Assembly (NCBI GenBank): GCA_005877965.1
Contig: VBNP01000012.1
Location: 1-35,072 of the forward strand
Reading direction: 5' to 3'
Source: Gammaproteobacteria bacterium
GTDB lineage: Bacteria > Pseudomonadota > Gammaproteobacteria > Steroidobacterales > Steroidobacteraceae
Length of the DNA stretch: 35,072 nt
This document shows, one piece after another, positions 1-8,684 of the stretch (position 1 is its first letter; each line of letters starts with the position of its first letter). The translations under genes and the position numbers were made by a program. The notes beneath the pieces were generated by a model that was given only the letters and a program-made list of their open reading frames with translations, ran no database searches and was not told the DNA's origin.

Positions 1-156
1 GGCGTCCTGGTGGTGAACCTTGCAGGTGAATCCGTGCGGTGGCAGCCACTTGGCCAGCGCGTCCGGATCGAGAAACGCTCGGTAGACCCGCTCTGGCGTA
101 GCGCGCAGCACACGATGAAGCCGGATGGTGTTGGTGCCTTTGGCGGTCGTCGACAT
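1..156 (-). CDS. SRPBCC / AHSA1-like (START-fold) domain protein, 3' end outside window
   Basis: Reverse-strand translation MSTTAKGTNTIRLHRVLRATPERVYRAFLDPDALAKWLPPHGFTCKVHHQDA is typical of the AHSA1-like N-terminus. GAGGAGAA Shine-Dalgarno lies upstream of the ATG at 156. Confidence 0.8.
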   Translation of the reverse strand, partial: MSTTAKGTNTIRLHRVLRATPERVYRAFLDPDALAKWLPPHGFTCKVHHQDA

Positions 157-564
157 GATTGCTTCTCCTCTCGAGTAATGCTTAAAGACGCGCAGACAAT
201 GATAGGGCGAGAGGTTGGCGGCAGCGACTTGCTCAGCGGCGGTAATCGGCTCAAGGAGCTTGGCCGCGGCGGCGGCCTCACCCGCCTGCAGGGTCCGCAG
301 GACCGTATCGAGGCGCTCCGCGGCACTGGCGGCTGCGTGCGGGGCCCCAGCCGCGCAGAGCGCGCCGCACACCAGCACCGCGAGCGCAAGGGTGGCGCAC
401 ACAACGATGAGTCGCATCCCAGGATGCTAGCGGACTCGAGGTCCGCGCCGGTTGCGGTTCTTGCGAACATACGGTCGGCAGGCGCTCCGCGCGCTCGCTC
501 TCCGAGGCCGTTGACGCCGTGCTCGATGAGCGGCAGACTGATGTTGCGTTCAGGAGCTTGTCGA

Positions 565-745
565 CCTCACGGTCGCACGAGTGAAACGGGAAGCCGGTGA
601 AGCCGACGAAAGGCCAACCCGGCGCTGCCCCCGCAACGGTAAGTGAGTAAAAGCCGAGTCATGACGCCACTGCGCTTCGGCGTGGGAAGGCGACCCGGCA
701 GGATAGTTCCACTCACGAGCCCGTAGACCGACCTGCGACGCAGAG
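565..745 (+). ncRNA. Cobalamin (AdoCbl-type) riboswitch
   Basis: Signature blocks: GAAGCCGGTGAAGCCGAC, GCTGCCCCCGCAACGGTAA, GCCACTGCG...CGTGGGAAGGCG, CGAGCCCGTAGACCGACCTGC. Upstream of btuB. Confidence 0.9.
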
Positions 746-873
746 GCACGTGTTGCGGTGGGCAGCATCGGTGCGGAGCGGCCGGTGTCACTGCACTGCG
801 CATTCTCTGCATCGCTTCCCATCCTCCACGTCGATCGGTCCGACACATGCACGGCGGGTGCATGGAGGGTGGG

Positions 874-2736
874 ATGGCTTTCTTGCGTACGCTCCGCGCT
901 GCCTCGCAGGTCTGCGTTCTCGGCGCTCTTCCGACATTCCTATTGGCCAGCGGCGCTGCACAGGCGCAGAGCGACGGGGCCACCGTCGTCGTTACGGCCA
1001 CGCGCACCAGTCAGTCGATTGAGGATGCGCTCAGCTCGGTGACGGTCATCACCCGAGCAGACATCCAGGCGCGCCAGGCTACGTCGGTACAGGAACTGCT
1101 GACCGGTGAGGCAGGCGTGCAAATTTCAAACAATGGGGGTCTCGGCAAGGCGACCGCGCTCTTCCTGCGCGGCACTGACGCGGACCAGGTGCTGGTGCTG
1201 GTCGACGGCGTCAAACTCACGTCCGCTACGCTCGGCACTACGGCTTTCGAGTACCTGCCGGTCGAGGAGATTGACCGCATCGAAATTGTTCGAGGTCCTC
1301 ACTCAAGCCTGTATGGCTCGGAAGCGGTCGGCGGGGTTATCCAGATCTTCACTCGCCGCGGACAGGGCGAGCCACTGCTGACGGCCAGCGCAGGCGGCGG
1401 CAGCCACAACACGGAGAATAGCAGCGCCGGTCTCTCCGGAAGCACAAAGGGTCTTTCCTACAGTGTTTCGAGTTCCTACCTCGGCGGTGAGGGCTACGCG
1501 TCGTGCCGCGGAACACCCGTTCCTCCGGGCGGGGGATGCTTTACTTTCGATTTCACGCCTGACGGTTTTCACGACGCCTCGCAGTCCGCTCGGATCGGGT
1601 ACGACTTCAGCGACACGGCGAACGCCGAGTTCACGGCGCTGCGTGCCCAGGGGGGCACCCGCTTCGCCGGGACGTTGGTCAATCACGAGAACTTCGTCCA
1701 GCAGACTGCCGGCGTGACGGCGCAGTGGTCGCCCCTGTCCTCCCTGCACCTGATGATGCATGCGGGCCTGTCGCAGGACGAGGCGACGGATGACCTGAAT
1801 TTCGTCCCGCAGAGTAGGTTCGACACCCGTCATTCCCAAGGCACCCTGCAGGCCGACTGGCAGCTGGCACCGCAGCACCTGCTGACACTCGGTACCGATG
1901 CGCAGCGCGATAGCGTGACGAGTTCGGTCGATTATGCCGTCAGTTCACGCCGCGACATCGGCGGCTTCCTCGAGTACCAGGGCGGGCTAGCCTCCGAGCG
2001 ATTCAGTATCAGCGCCCGACACGATAACAACGAGCAGTTCGGAGGTCAGGCGTCCGGAAGCGCGACATGGTCGCACCGCTTCGTTGGCGGGCCGCGGCTC
2101 ACCGCTTCGTTCGGCACGGCGTTCCGAGCGCCCACCTTTAACGAGCTCTACTATCCCTTTTTTGGCAATCCGGCGCTTCGGCCGGAGCACTCCCGCTCAG
2201 CGGAGCTCGGAATCGATGGTTCGCGCGGCGAGGCGCGGTGGTCGCTCCATACATTTGAGACCCGCATCACTGACCTGATCGCCTTCGACTCCACCTTCCT
2301 GCCGGCGAACATCGAGACGGCGGTTATTCGCGGCGCCGAAGGCCAGCTGGCCGCTCGGCGGGCAGGATCGACACTGTCGCTTATCATCACGTGGCTCGAC
2401 CCCCGCAATCGCACACCCGCATCGGCTGAGGGCGGCAAGCTCTTGCCGCGCCGAGCCACGCTGAGTGGCCGCCTGGACCTCGGCCACCAATGGGCGAGCG
2501 CGTGCTTCATGGCGCGCTTGAACGCAGTCGGGCCGCGCTTCGAGGATCTTGCAAACACTCAGCGGCTCGGCGGCTACCTGACACTCGACTTCCTCGGCTG
2601 TTGGGCGCCGGCGCGGCAGTGGTCAGTGGAGGCGAAGGTCGCCAATGTCAGTGGGCGCCACTACGAAACGGCTGAGTTCTACCCGCAAGACGGTCGCACA
2701 GGGTGGATCACCCTGCGCTATCACCCATCCCGCTAG
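874..2736 (+). CDS. btuB: TonB-dependent vitamin B12 outer-membrane receptor
   Basis: Signal peptide, TonB box-like TVVVTATRT, plug domain (VLVLVDGVKLTS, IEIVRGPHSSLYGSEAVGGVIQIFTR). Directly follows the cobalamin riboswitch. ORF opens at 847, but GGAGGG at 865 favours the ATG at 874. Confidence 0.9.
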   Translation: MAFLRTLRAASQVCVLGALPTFLLASGAAQAQSDGATVVVTATRTSQSIEDALSSVTVITRADIQARQATSVQELLTGEAGVQISNNGGLGKATALFLRGTDADQVLVLVDGVKLTSATLGTTAFEYLPVEEIDRIEIVRGPHSSLYGSEAVGGVIQIFTRRGQGEPLLTASAGGGSHNTENSSAGLSGSTKGLSYSVSSSYLGGEGYASCRGTPVPPGGGCFTFDFTPDGFHDASQSARIGYDFSDTANAEFTALRAQGGTRFAGTLVNHENFVQQTAGVTAQWSPLSSLHLMMHAGLSQDEATDDLNFVPQSRFDTRHSQGTLQADWQLAPQHLLTLGTDAQRDSVTSSVDYAVSSRRDIGGFLEYQGGLASERFSISARHDNNEQFGGQASGSATWSHRFVGGPRLTASFGTAFRAPTFNELYYPFFGNPALRPEHSRSAELGIDGSRGEARWSLHTFETRITDLIAFDSTFLPANIETAVIRGAEGQLAARRAGSTLSLIITWLDPRNRTPASAEGGKLLPRRATLSGRLDLGHQWASACFMARLNAVGPRFEDLANTQRLGGYLTLDFLGCWAPARQWSVEAKVANVSGRHYETAEFYPQDGRTGWITLRYHPSR

Positions 2737-2755
2737 CTCACCGGAGGAATCCACG

Positions 2756-3340
2756 ATGAACCTGCCTGAACCTTCGCGCGACCTCATCACGGGCGTTGCT
2801 CTGATCGCGCTGCTCGCAATGACCCGTATCGGCCATTTCGGCGGCATCGCCACGCCACCGGACGCCTCGCTCGCCGTCTTCTTCCTGCTCGGCCTGTGGA
2901 TCGCCTCTTCCCGATGGCTCGTCGTCGCCCTGCTTGCCGCCGTCGCTAGCGATGCACTCGCGATCGCGCAAGGTGTCGGCAGTTACTGCATCACCCCGGC
3001 GTACCCGTTCCTGATTCCGACCTACGGGGTCCTCTGGGGAGCGGGTCGCGCGACTTGCCTCTACGCCGAACGCCGGCGTGGATGGCCGCGCGGCCTCGCA
3101 CTCGGCGTCGCCCTCCTGACGAGCGCCACCAGCGCCTTTGTGCTCTCGAATGCAAGCTTTTATGCGTTCTCGGGCTACTTCAAGGCGATGCCGGTCGGAG
3201 ATTTCGCGCGCGCCGTGAACCCGTACTTGCGACCGTACTTAGCCGGAGCCGCGGCGTACGTCGCAGTCGCGATCGTCTGTCGGCGACTCCTGCTCGGGCC
3301 CGAACGCGAGTCAGCCGGGTCGGCCGCGTCGAAGCCGTGA
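2756..3340 (+). CDS. btuM: BtuM-like small membrane protein, candidate solitary ECF S-component for cobalamin
   Basis: 195-codon polytopic membrane ORF with GGAGGA RBS, between btuB and cobU. MTRIGHFGGIATPPDASLAVFFLLG and SDALAI...GSYCITPAYPF resemble the BtuM family, with Cys78 in the expected area. Confidence 0.7.
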   Translation: MNLPEPSRDLITGVALIALLAMTRIGHFGGIATPPDASLAVFFLLGLWIASSRWLVVALLAAVASDALAIAQGVGSYCITPAYPFLIPTYGVLWGAGRATCLYAERRRGWPRGLALGVALLTSATSAFVLSNASFYAFSGYFKAMPVGDFARAVNPYLRPYLAGAAAYVAVAIVCRRLLLGPERESAGSAASKP

Positions 3341-3384
3341 AGCATCGGTCGCGGGGCGCAGTTGGCTGATGAGGACACCGGCCT

Positions 3385-3903
3385 GTGAAAACGCTCGTCG
3401 TGGGTGGCGTGCGGTCAGGAAAAAGCCGCTATGCGGAAACGCTCGCGCGCGCCCATGGTGGCCCGGTCACCGTGATCGCTACCGCCACCGCCGATGACGA
3501 GGAGATGCGCGCGCGGATCACGGCACACCGGGCGCGACGCCCTGCCGAGTGGACCGTCGTTGAGGAACCCATCTGCCTCGCCGATGCGCTTCGCGCCGCG
3601 GCGAGCCCGAGCGGCATCGTCGTCATCGAATGCCTGACGCTGTGGCTCGCGAACCTTCTGTCGTCCCCACGCGCCGCAGACCTCGAGCCGCAGCGGAACG
3701 CGCTCCTCGACACCGTGGCGAGCCTCGCTGGAGATCAAGTCTTCGTCAGTAACGAGGTCGGCCAAGGCGTCATCCCTGTGAACGCTCTCGCGCGCAGGTT
3801 CGCGGACGAAGCCGGTCAGCTGCACCAGCGCCTGGCGGTGCGGTGCGAGCGTGTCGTGCTAATGGCGGCAGGACTGCCGCTCATCCTCAAGGAATTCCCA
3901 TGA
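3385..3903 (+). CDS. cobU: Bifunctional adenosylcobinamide kinase / adenosylcobinamide-phosphate guanylyltransferase
   Basis: P-loop GGVRSGKSRYAE, then TADDEEMRARITAHRARRPAEWTVVEEP and ECLTLWLANLL. Confidence 0.95.
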   Translation: MKTLVVGGVRSGKSRYAETLARAHGGPVTVIATATADDEEMRARITAHRARRPAEWTVVEEPICLADALRAAASPSGIVVIECLTLWLANLLSSPRAADLEPQRNALLDTVASLAGDQVFVSNEVGQGVIPVNALARRFADEAGQLHQRLAVRCERVVLMAAGLPLILKEFP

Positions 3904-5003
3904 GCTCGAGGCCCTTGTCAGCGCCCCTTCAACAGCGCCGCGCGGATGCGGTCGGCAACAATTCAGGCCGCAGGCCCGTTGCCGCAGTGGATGAAGCAAG
4001 CAGGGCCGCCGCCAACCATCGCCTGGACCTCCTGACCAAGCCGCAGGGCGCTCTGGGGCGACTCGAGCCGCTGGCCGCTCAGCTCTGCGCCGTATTCCAC
4101 ACGCTGCATCCCACGATCGAGCAGCCTGTAGCTCTGGTATTCGCCGGCGATCACGGAGTCGCCGACCATGGCGTCAGCGCCTACCCGCGCGTGGTTACGA
4201 TGCAGATGGTCATGAACTTTCTCTCCGGGGGCGCGGCGATCAGCGTGCTGACGAAGGCGCAGGGCATTGACCTGTGGATCGTTGATGCTGGAATTGACGG
4301 CGATCTCCCGTCCCACCCCAAGCTCATCGACGCAAAGGTGCGGCGTGGCACGCGCGATATGGTGGTCGAGCCGGCCCTGACTACCGAGGAATGCGAGCGC
4401 GCACTGCGACTTGGCGCCGAGGTCGTCGCCGAGGTCATTTCTCCGCCATCGAACACGGTCTTGCTGGGCGAGATGGGCATCGGCAATACGGCGTCGGCCG
4501 CTCTGCTCATGCACGGGCTCACTGGGATCCCCCTTGACGATTGCATAGGCCGAGGGACAGGTCTCGACGATCGGGGCCTTGCGCGCAAGAGAGCCGTGCT
4601 CGCCTCGGCGTGGGCCCGGTGTGCACCACCCCGGAGGCCATCGGAGCTGTTGAGCGAGTTCGGTGGCTGCGAGATCGCGATGTTGGCTGGGGCGGCGCTG
4701 GCCGCTGCATCGCGCGGCTTGCTGGTACTGGTCGACGGCTTCACGGTGACGGTCGCAGTGGCGTTGGCCGCGCAACTTGACCGGCATGTGCTCGATTACT
4801 GTGTGTTCGCCCACTGCTCGGCCGAGCACGCTCACCGCGCGCTGCTCGCGCATCTGCGGGTGGAGGCGCTACTGAATCTGGACATGCGCCTGGGGGAAGG
4901 GACCGGAGCCGCGATGGCGATGCCCCTGGTGCGTGCGGCGATCGCCCTGTTGACCGAAATGGCGACATTTGATGACGCGGGCGTGAGCGGGAAACCGGCA
5001 TGA
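3900..5003 (+). CDS. cobT: Nicotinate-nucleotide--dimethylbenzimidazole phosphoribosyltransferase
   Basis: LDLLTKPQGALGRLEPLA, FAGDHGVADHGVSAYP, GEMGIGNTASAALL, GRGTGLDD. ATGA overlap with cobU. Confidence 0.95.
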   Translation: MSSRPLSAPLQQRRADAVGNNSGRRPVAAVDEASRAAANHRLDLLTKPQGALGRLEPLAAQLCAVFHTLHPTIEQPVALVFAGDHGVADHGVSAYPRVVTMQMVMNFLSGGAAISVLTKAQGIDLWIVDAGIDGDLPSHPKLIDAKVRRGTRDMVVEPALTTEECERALRLGAEVVAEVISPPSNTVLLGEMGIGNTASAALLMHGLTGIPLDDCIGRGTGLDDRGLARKRAVLASAWARCAPPRRPSELLSEFGGCEIAMLAGAALAAASRGLLVLVDGFTVTVAVALAAQLDRHVLDYCVFAHCSAEHAHRALLAHLRVEALLNLDMRLGEGTGAAMAMPLVRAAIALLTEMATFDDAGVSGKPA

Positions 5004-5680
5004 GCGCCATTCGCCAGGCGCTTTGCTCCTGGAGCGGCGGGAAGGACTCGTGCCTCGCGATGCACGTCGCGACCGAGCAAGGGTTCAACGTGACCATGCT
5101 CGTCGCCATGTTCGAGGAGGCGGCTGACCGCAGTCGATCCCACGCCCTTCCCGAGTCCCTCGTCCGCGCACAGGCGCAATCGCTTGGGGTGGAACTCCTG
5201 ACACCTCGAGCCGATTGGGCGCGGTACGAGGCCGCGTTCGTCGAGACGCTGGCTCGCGCACATGGTCGGGGGATCGAGCACGCCATATTTGGCGATATTG
5301 ACCTGATCCCCCATCGGGAGTGGGAAGAGAAGGTCTGTGCCCGAGCGCACATGACCGCACACTTGCCACTGTGGGGACGGCCAAGACCGGTGGTCGTCGA
5401 TGAGGTGCTGCGCAGGGACATCAAGGCTCTCTGCGTATGCGTCAACACGCGTTGGCTCCCGCAATCATTCTGCGGCAGGCCGTACGATCGGCAGTTCATC
5501 GCCGATCTTCCCGAGGGCGTCGATGCCTGCGGCGAGAACGGCGAGTTCCATACGTTCGTCACCCACGCACCCAGGTTCCGGTGGCCCGTTCCCGCAGTCG
5601 TCAGCGGCTTGCGTAGTTATACGGGTCCTCCTGAGTACGGTGGCGACCAGTTCTGGTTCGCGGAGCTCGCCGGTGCCTGA
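5000..5680 (+). CDS. DUF71/COG2102 ATP-binding protein (Dph6-like fold; bacterial B12-associated group)
   Basis: PP-loop-type SWSGGKDSCLAM and family motif GENGEFHTFV. Overlaps the cobT stop by 4 bp, inside the B12 operon. Confidence 0.88.
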   Translation: MSAIRQALCSWSGGKDSCLAMHVATEQGFNVTMLVAMFEEAADRSRSHALPESLVRAQAQSLGVELLTPRADWARYEAAFVETLARAHGRGIEHAIFGDIDLIPHREWEEKVCARAHMTAHLPLWGRPRPVVVDEVLRRDIKALCVCVNTRWLPQSFCGRPYDRQFIADLPEGVDACGENGEFHTFVTHAPRFRWPVPAVVSGLRSYTGPPEYGGDQFWFAELAGA

Positions 5681-6458
5681 AGCAATGCCCGCCGCCAGGC
5701 GCGAGCTGATCCGGCTCTTCGCAGCGATCCAGTTCTTTACCCGCCTACCCGTGCCGGCGTGGGTGGGGCACTCCGAGGAGCACTTGCGCGGCGCGATCCA
5801 TTACCTTCCCGTGATCGGGCTCATGGTCGGCTGTACCGGCGCTGCTACGTTGCTGCTGGGCTCGCTCCTCTGGCCACCTCTGGTCGCAGTGGTTGTGAGC
5901 AGCGCTACCACGATCCTCTTGACCGGTGCGCTGCACGAGGATGGGTTGGCCGATGCCATCGATGGACTGGGCGGCGGGCAGACCCGCGACCAAGCACTGG
6001 CGATCATGAAAGATCCGCGCGCTGGAGTCTTTGGTGCATTGGCCTTAGGTCTCGCCCTCCTCCTCAAGGTGAGTTGCTTGCAAGCCGTGCTGCCCGCCCG
6101 CGCGGCACAGCTCCTGGTGTCCGGCCACGCCTTCAGCCGCTTCGGCGTCGTCGCATTGATGGCCTGTCTCCCGTACGCTCGCGCAACCGGCGCTTCGCGT
6201 GCACGTCCGTTTGCGCAGGATGTCTCCAGCCTGTCAATTGCAGTCGCAGGCCTCGCCGCGATCGCCCCTCTCACTCTACTGGGAACGCCGGCGCTCGGAG
6301 GCGCGGGCGCCGCTGCAGTGGTAGGTGGCATTTGGGGGCTGCTCCTGCGCAGGCGCCTCGGCGGCTATACCGGTGACAGCATGGGCGCCGGTCAGCAGCT
6401 GATGGAGCTGGGGTTCTATCTCGGCGCAATCGCGCGGCTCCCGTCGTGGGCTTGGTGA
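5673..6458 (+). CDS. cobS: Adenosylcobinamide-GDP ribazoletransferase (cobalamin synthase)
   Basis: IQFFTRLPVP, ALHEDGLADAIDGLGGG, IMKDPRAGVFGALAL, GYTGDSMGAGQQLMEL. GTG start with GGAG upstream; alternative ATG at 5685. Confidence 0.93.
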   Translation: MPEAMPAARRELIRLFAAIQFFTRLPVPAWVGHSEEHLRGAIHYLPVIGLMVGCTGAATLLLGSLLWPPLVAVVVSSATTILLTGALHEDGLADAIDGLGGGQTRDQALAIMKDPRAGVFGALALGLALLLKVSCLQAVLPARAAQLLVSGHAFSRFGVVALMACLPYARATGASRARPFAQDVSSLSIAVAGLAAIAPLTLLGTPALGGAGAAAVVGGIWGLLLRRRLGGYTGDSMGAGQQLMELGFYLGAIARLPSWAW

Positions 6459-6655
6459 GGCTCCACAAGCCGCGGCAGAGCTGCGAGGCGTTCCGGGGTC
6501 CATCTCTGGCGTCCGCTCGAGTATCTTGGCGCCAGAGTGCTCGGGGATCATGTCTCGATGAGGACACTGGTGTTGCTGCGCGACGCAGTTCTCAGTAACC
6601 AGCCACGATGCGTGCTTAAGATCAACCAGGCGAGAAGTACGCGAGCGTCGCTCGG

Positions 6656-7366
6656 ATGCCCACGACTGAACACATCCTGCTCGAGTCGGACTTGCGGCAG
6701 GTGCCGGACCTTCGGGACGCGCGGACGGTCCACGCGCGCATCGAGTTCCGCAGCCGACTGCGCAGACGCGTCCTGCAGCTTGAGATCATCGACTACTACT
6801 ATCTTTCCGTACGCTCGCACTCACGCTCCATACTGCTCGAGTACGTCCTCGATCTGCGGTTCGTCGATGCGCCACGGCGGTTGAGGCGCATCGCATGGCG
6901 ATGGATCACCTTCTCGCTGCTATTAATAGCCCTGGCGTTAGGGATCGCTTCGCGGCTCGACTCCTCGGCGATCCCCTGGTGGCAGCACCACTGGCTTGCG
7001 GTGTGGGTCACCCTCATAGTGGTATGGGCATTCGCGACGCTTGTGAGCGTGTACAGGACCACTGAGACAGTGAGTCTGTTCAGTACCCACGGCGCGGCGA
7101 GATTGCTGGAATGCACCGGCGGCCTTGGAACCTTCCATGGCTTTCGGCATTTCATGCGAAAGCTCGCGGCGCACATTCGGCTCGCGTCGGCGGCGCGCCG
7201 ACGCACCAAAGCCGAGCACCTCCGGGACGAAATGCGCGAGCATCTCCGCCTCAAGGAACTCGGGGTGCTGTCTGCAGGGGAGTACGAGACAGCCAAGGCG
7301 CGCATCCTCAACCAACACTCTCCCGCCGCGCAGCCACCTCCCGCTCGTGCCTCAACAAGCTCGTGA
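6656..7366 (+). CDS. Membrane protein with two predicted TM segments and a SHOCT-like C-terminal motif
   Basis: Hydrophobic segments WITFSLLLIALALGIA and HHWLAVWVTLIVVWAFATLVSVY; C-terminal LRLKELGVLSAGEYETAKARIL resembles SHOCT. Confidence 0.6.
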   Translation: MPTTEHILLESDLRQVPDLRDARTVHARIEFRSRLRRRVLQLEIIDYYYLSVRSHSRSILLEYVLDLRFVDAPRRLRRIAWRWITFSLLLIALALGIASRLDSSAIPWWQHHWLAVWVTLIVVWAFATLVSVYRTTETVSLFSTHGAARLLECTGGLGTFHGFRHFMRKLAAHIRLASAARRRTKAEHLRDEMREHLRLKELGVLSAGEYETAKARILNQHSPAAQPPPARASTSS

Positions 7367-7425
7367 GCAGGCCACCCTGAGTTCGCGATCGGTGGCGCTC
7401 GCTTGCGCCGCGGCGCCGTGGCAGA

Positions 7426-7566
7426 CTACCCGCGCGCCGCAAGCGCACTGGCGGCCTCGGCCTGATAGCGCACGACATGCTGCCGCGCGTCATAATCCAT
7501 GACCAGAATCTCAGCGGCGGTCAGCAGCAGCGCGGCAAGCAGCGCGACCAAATTGGTGACTTTCAT
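7426..7566 (-). CDS. Small (46 aa) single-TM protein
   Basis: MKVTNLVALLAALLLTAAEILVMDYDARQHVVRYQAEAASALAARG*, with GAGGAG upstream of the ATG. Too short for the supplied ORF track; divergent from the LysR gene. Confidence 0.6.
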   Translation of the reverse strand: MKVTNLVALLAALLLTAAEILVMDYDARQHVVRYQAEAASALAARG

Positions 7567-7631
7567 GATCCGGCTCCTCGTGTAGTCCATGGCGCGCAGT
7601 GTTCACCCCCCGCGCCCGACCAGCAAACGCG

Positions 7632-8684
7632 ATGTCTGAACGACGCGTAAGAAAAACTGAAGCGAAGCGCAGCTTCGAGCGGCTGCCGCTGAACGCGCTG
7701 CGTGTATTCGAGGCGGTCGCCACCCGCCTGAGCTTCGCCGCCGCCGCCGACGCGCTGCACGTGACGCCCGCGGCGGTCAGCATGCAGATCCGCACGCTCG
7801 AGGAATACCTGCGCGTGCCGCTGTTCCGGCGCAGCGGCCGCGCGATCGCGCTGAGCGCCGAGGGCGCGCTGCTGCTACCGGGCGTGCGCTGCGGGCTCTC
7901 CGAGCTGCAGCAGGCGATGCAGCAGTTGCGTCAGGACCGCAGCGGCGGCGCACTCAACATCAGCACGGTGGCCTCGTTCCTGCAGAAGTGGCTGCTGCCG
8001 CGCCTGCCGCAGTTCCATGACCGGTACCCGAATATCGAACTGAGCATTCACACCTCACGCGCGTCCGTGGATTTCGCGCAGGGCGATTTCCATGCCGCGC
8101 TGCGCATGAGCAGCGCGCCCACGCCGGGCCTTTACAACGAGAAGCTGCTCGATGAATGGTTCCTGCCAGTGTGCAGCCGCGAATTGCTCGACCGCCACGG
8201 TCCCCTGCGCACGCCGGCCGACCTGAAGCGCTACCCGCTGCTGCGCTCGTCCGATGAATCCTGGAGTCTGTGGCGCCACCCGGGAGCCGACGCCGACTGG
8301 CAGGAGCGCGGCGCCGCCTTCGACGATTCGCTGACCGTGCTGGCGGCGGCCGAGCAGGGCCAGGGACTCGCCCTCACACGCTGGACACTGGTCGCGCAGG
8401 ATCTCGCCGACGGCCGCGTCGTGCGCGCGAGCGAGCGGGTTGTGCCCTGCCCGCGCGTCTATTATTTTGTCTGCCCTGAAAGCTACCTGGCGCTGCCGAA
8501 GCTGCAGCAGCTGCTCGAATGGCTGCGTGGGATGGCCGCGGCCTTTCCGCGGCCCGACAGCGCCGCGGCCTTGCTTGGCTCAGGCACGGCGCGCGTCACG
8601 GCTGCAGCGCGCGGCCCCGCGGCGCCTCAGCGCGCGCCGATATCGGCCCCCCGTCAGTCCCGGCCGCGCAAGGTGGCCAGGTAG
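7632..8684 (+). CDS. LysR-family transcriptional regulator (GcvA-like)
   Basis: LPLNALRVFEAVATRLSFAAAADALHVTPAAVSMQIRTLEEYLRVPLFRRSGR wHTH, plus substrate-binding domain. Confidence 0.92.
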   Translation: MSERRVRKTEAKRSFERLPLNALRVFEAVATRLSFAAAADALHVTPAAVSMQIRTLEEYLRVPLFRRSGRAIALSAEGALLLPGVRCGLSELQQAMQQLRQDRSGGALNISTVASFLQKWLLPRLPQFHDRYPNIELSIHTSRASVDFAQGDFHAALRMSSAPTPGLYNEKLLDEWFLPVCSRELLDRHGPLRTPADLKRYPLLRSSDESWSLWRHPGADADWQERGAAFDDSLTVLAAAEQGQGLALTRWTLVAQDLADGRVVRASERVVPCPRVYYFVCPESYLALPKLQQLLEWLRGMAAAFPRPDSAAALLGSGTARVTAAARGPAAPQRAPISAPRQSRPRKVAR

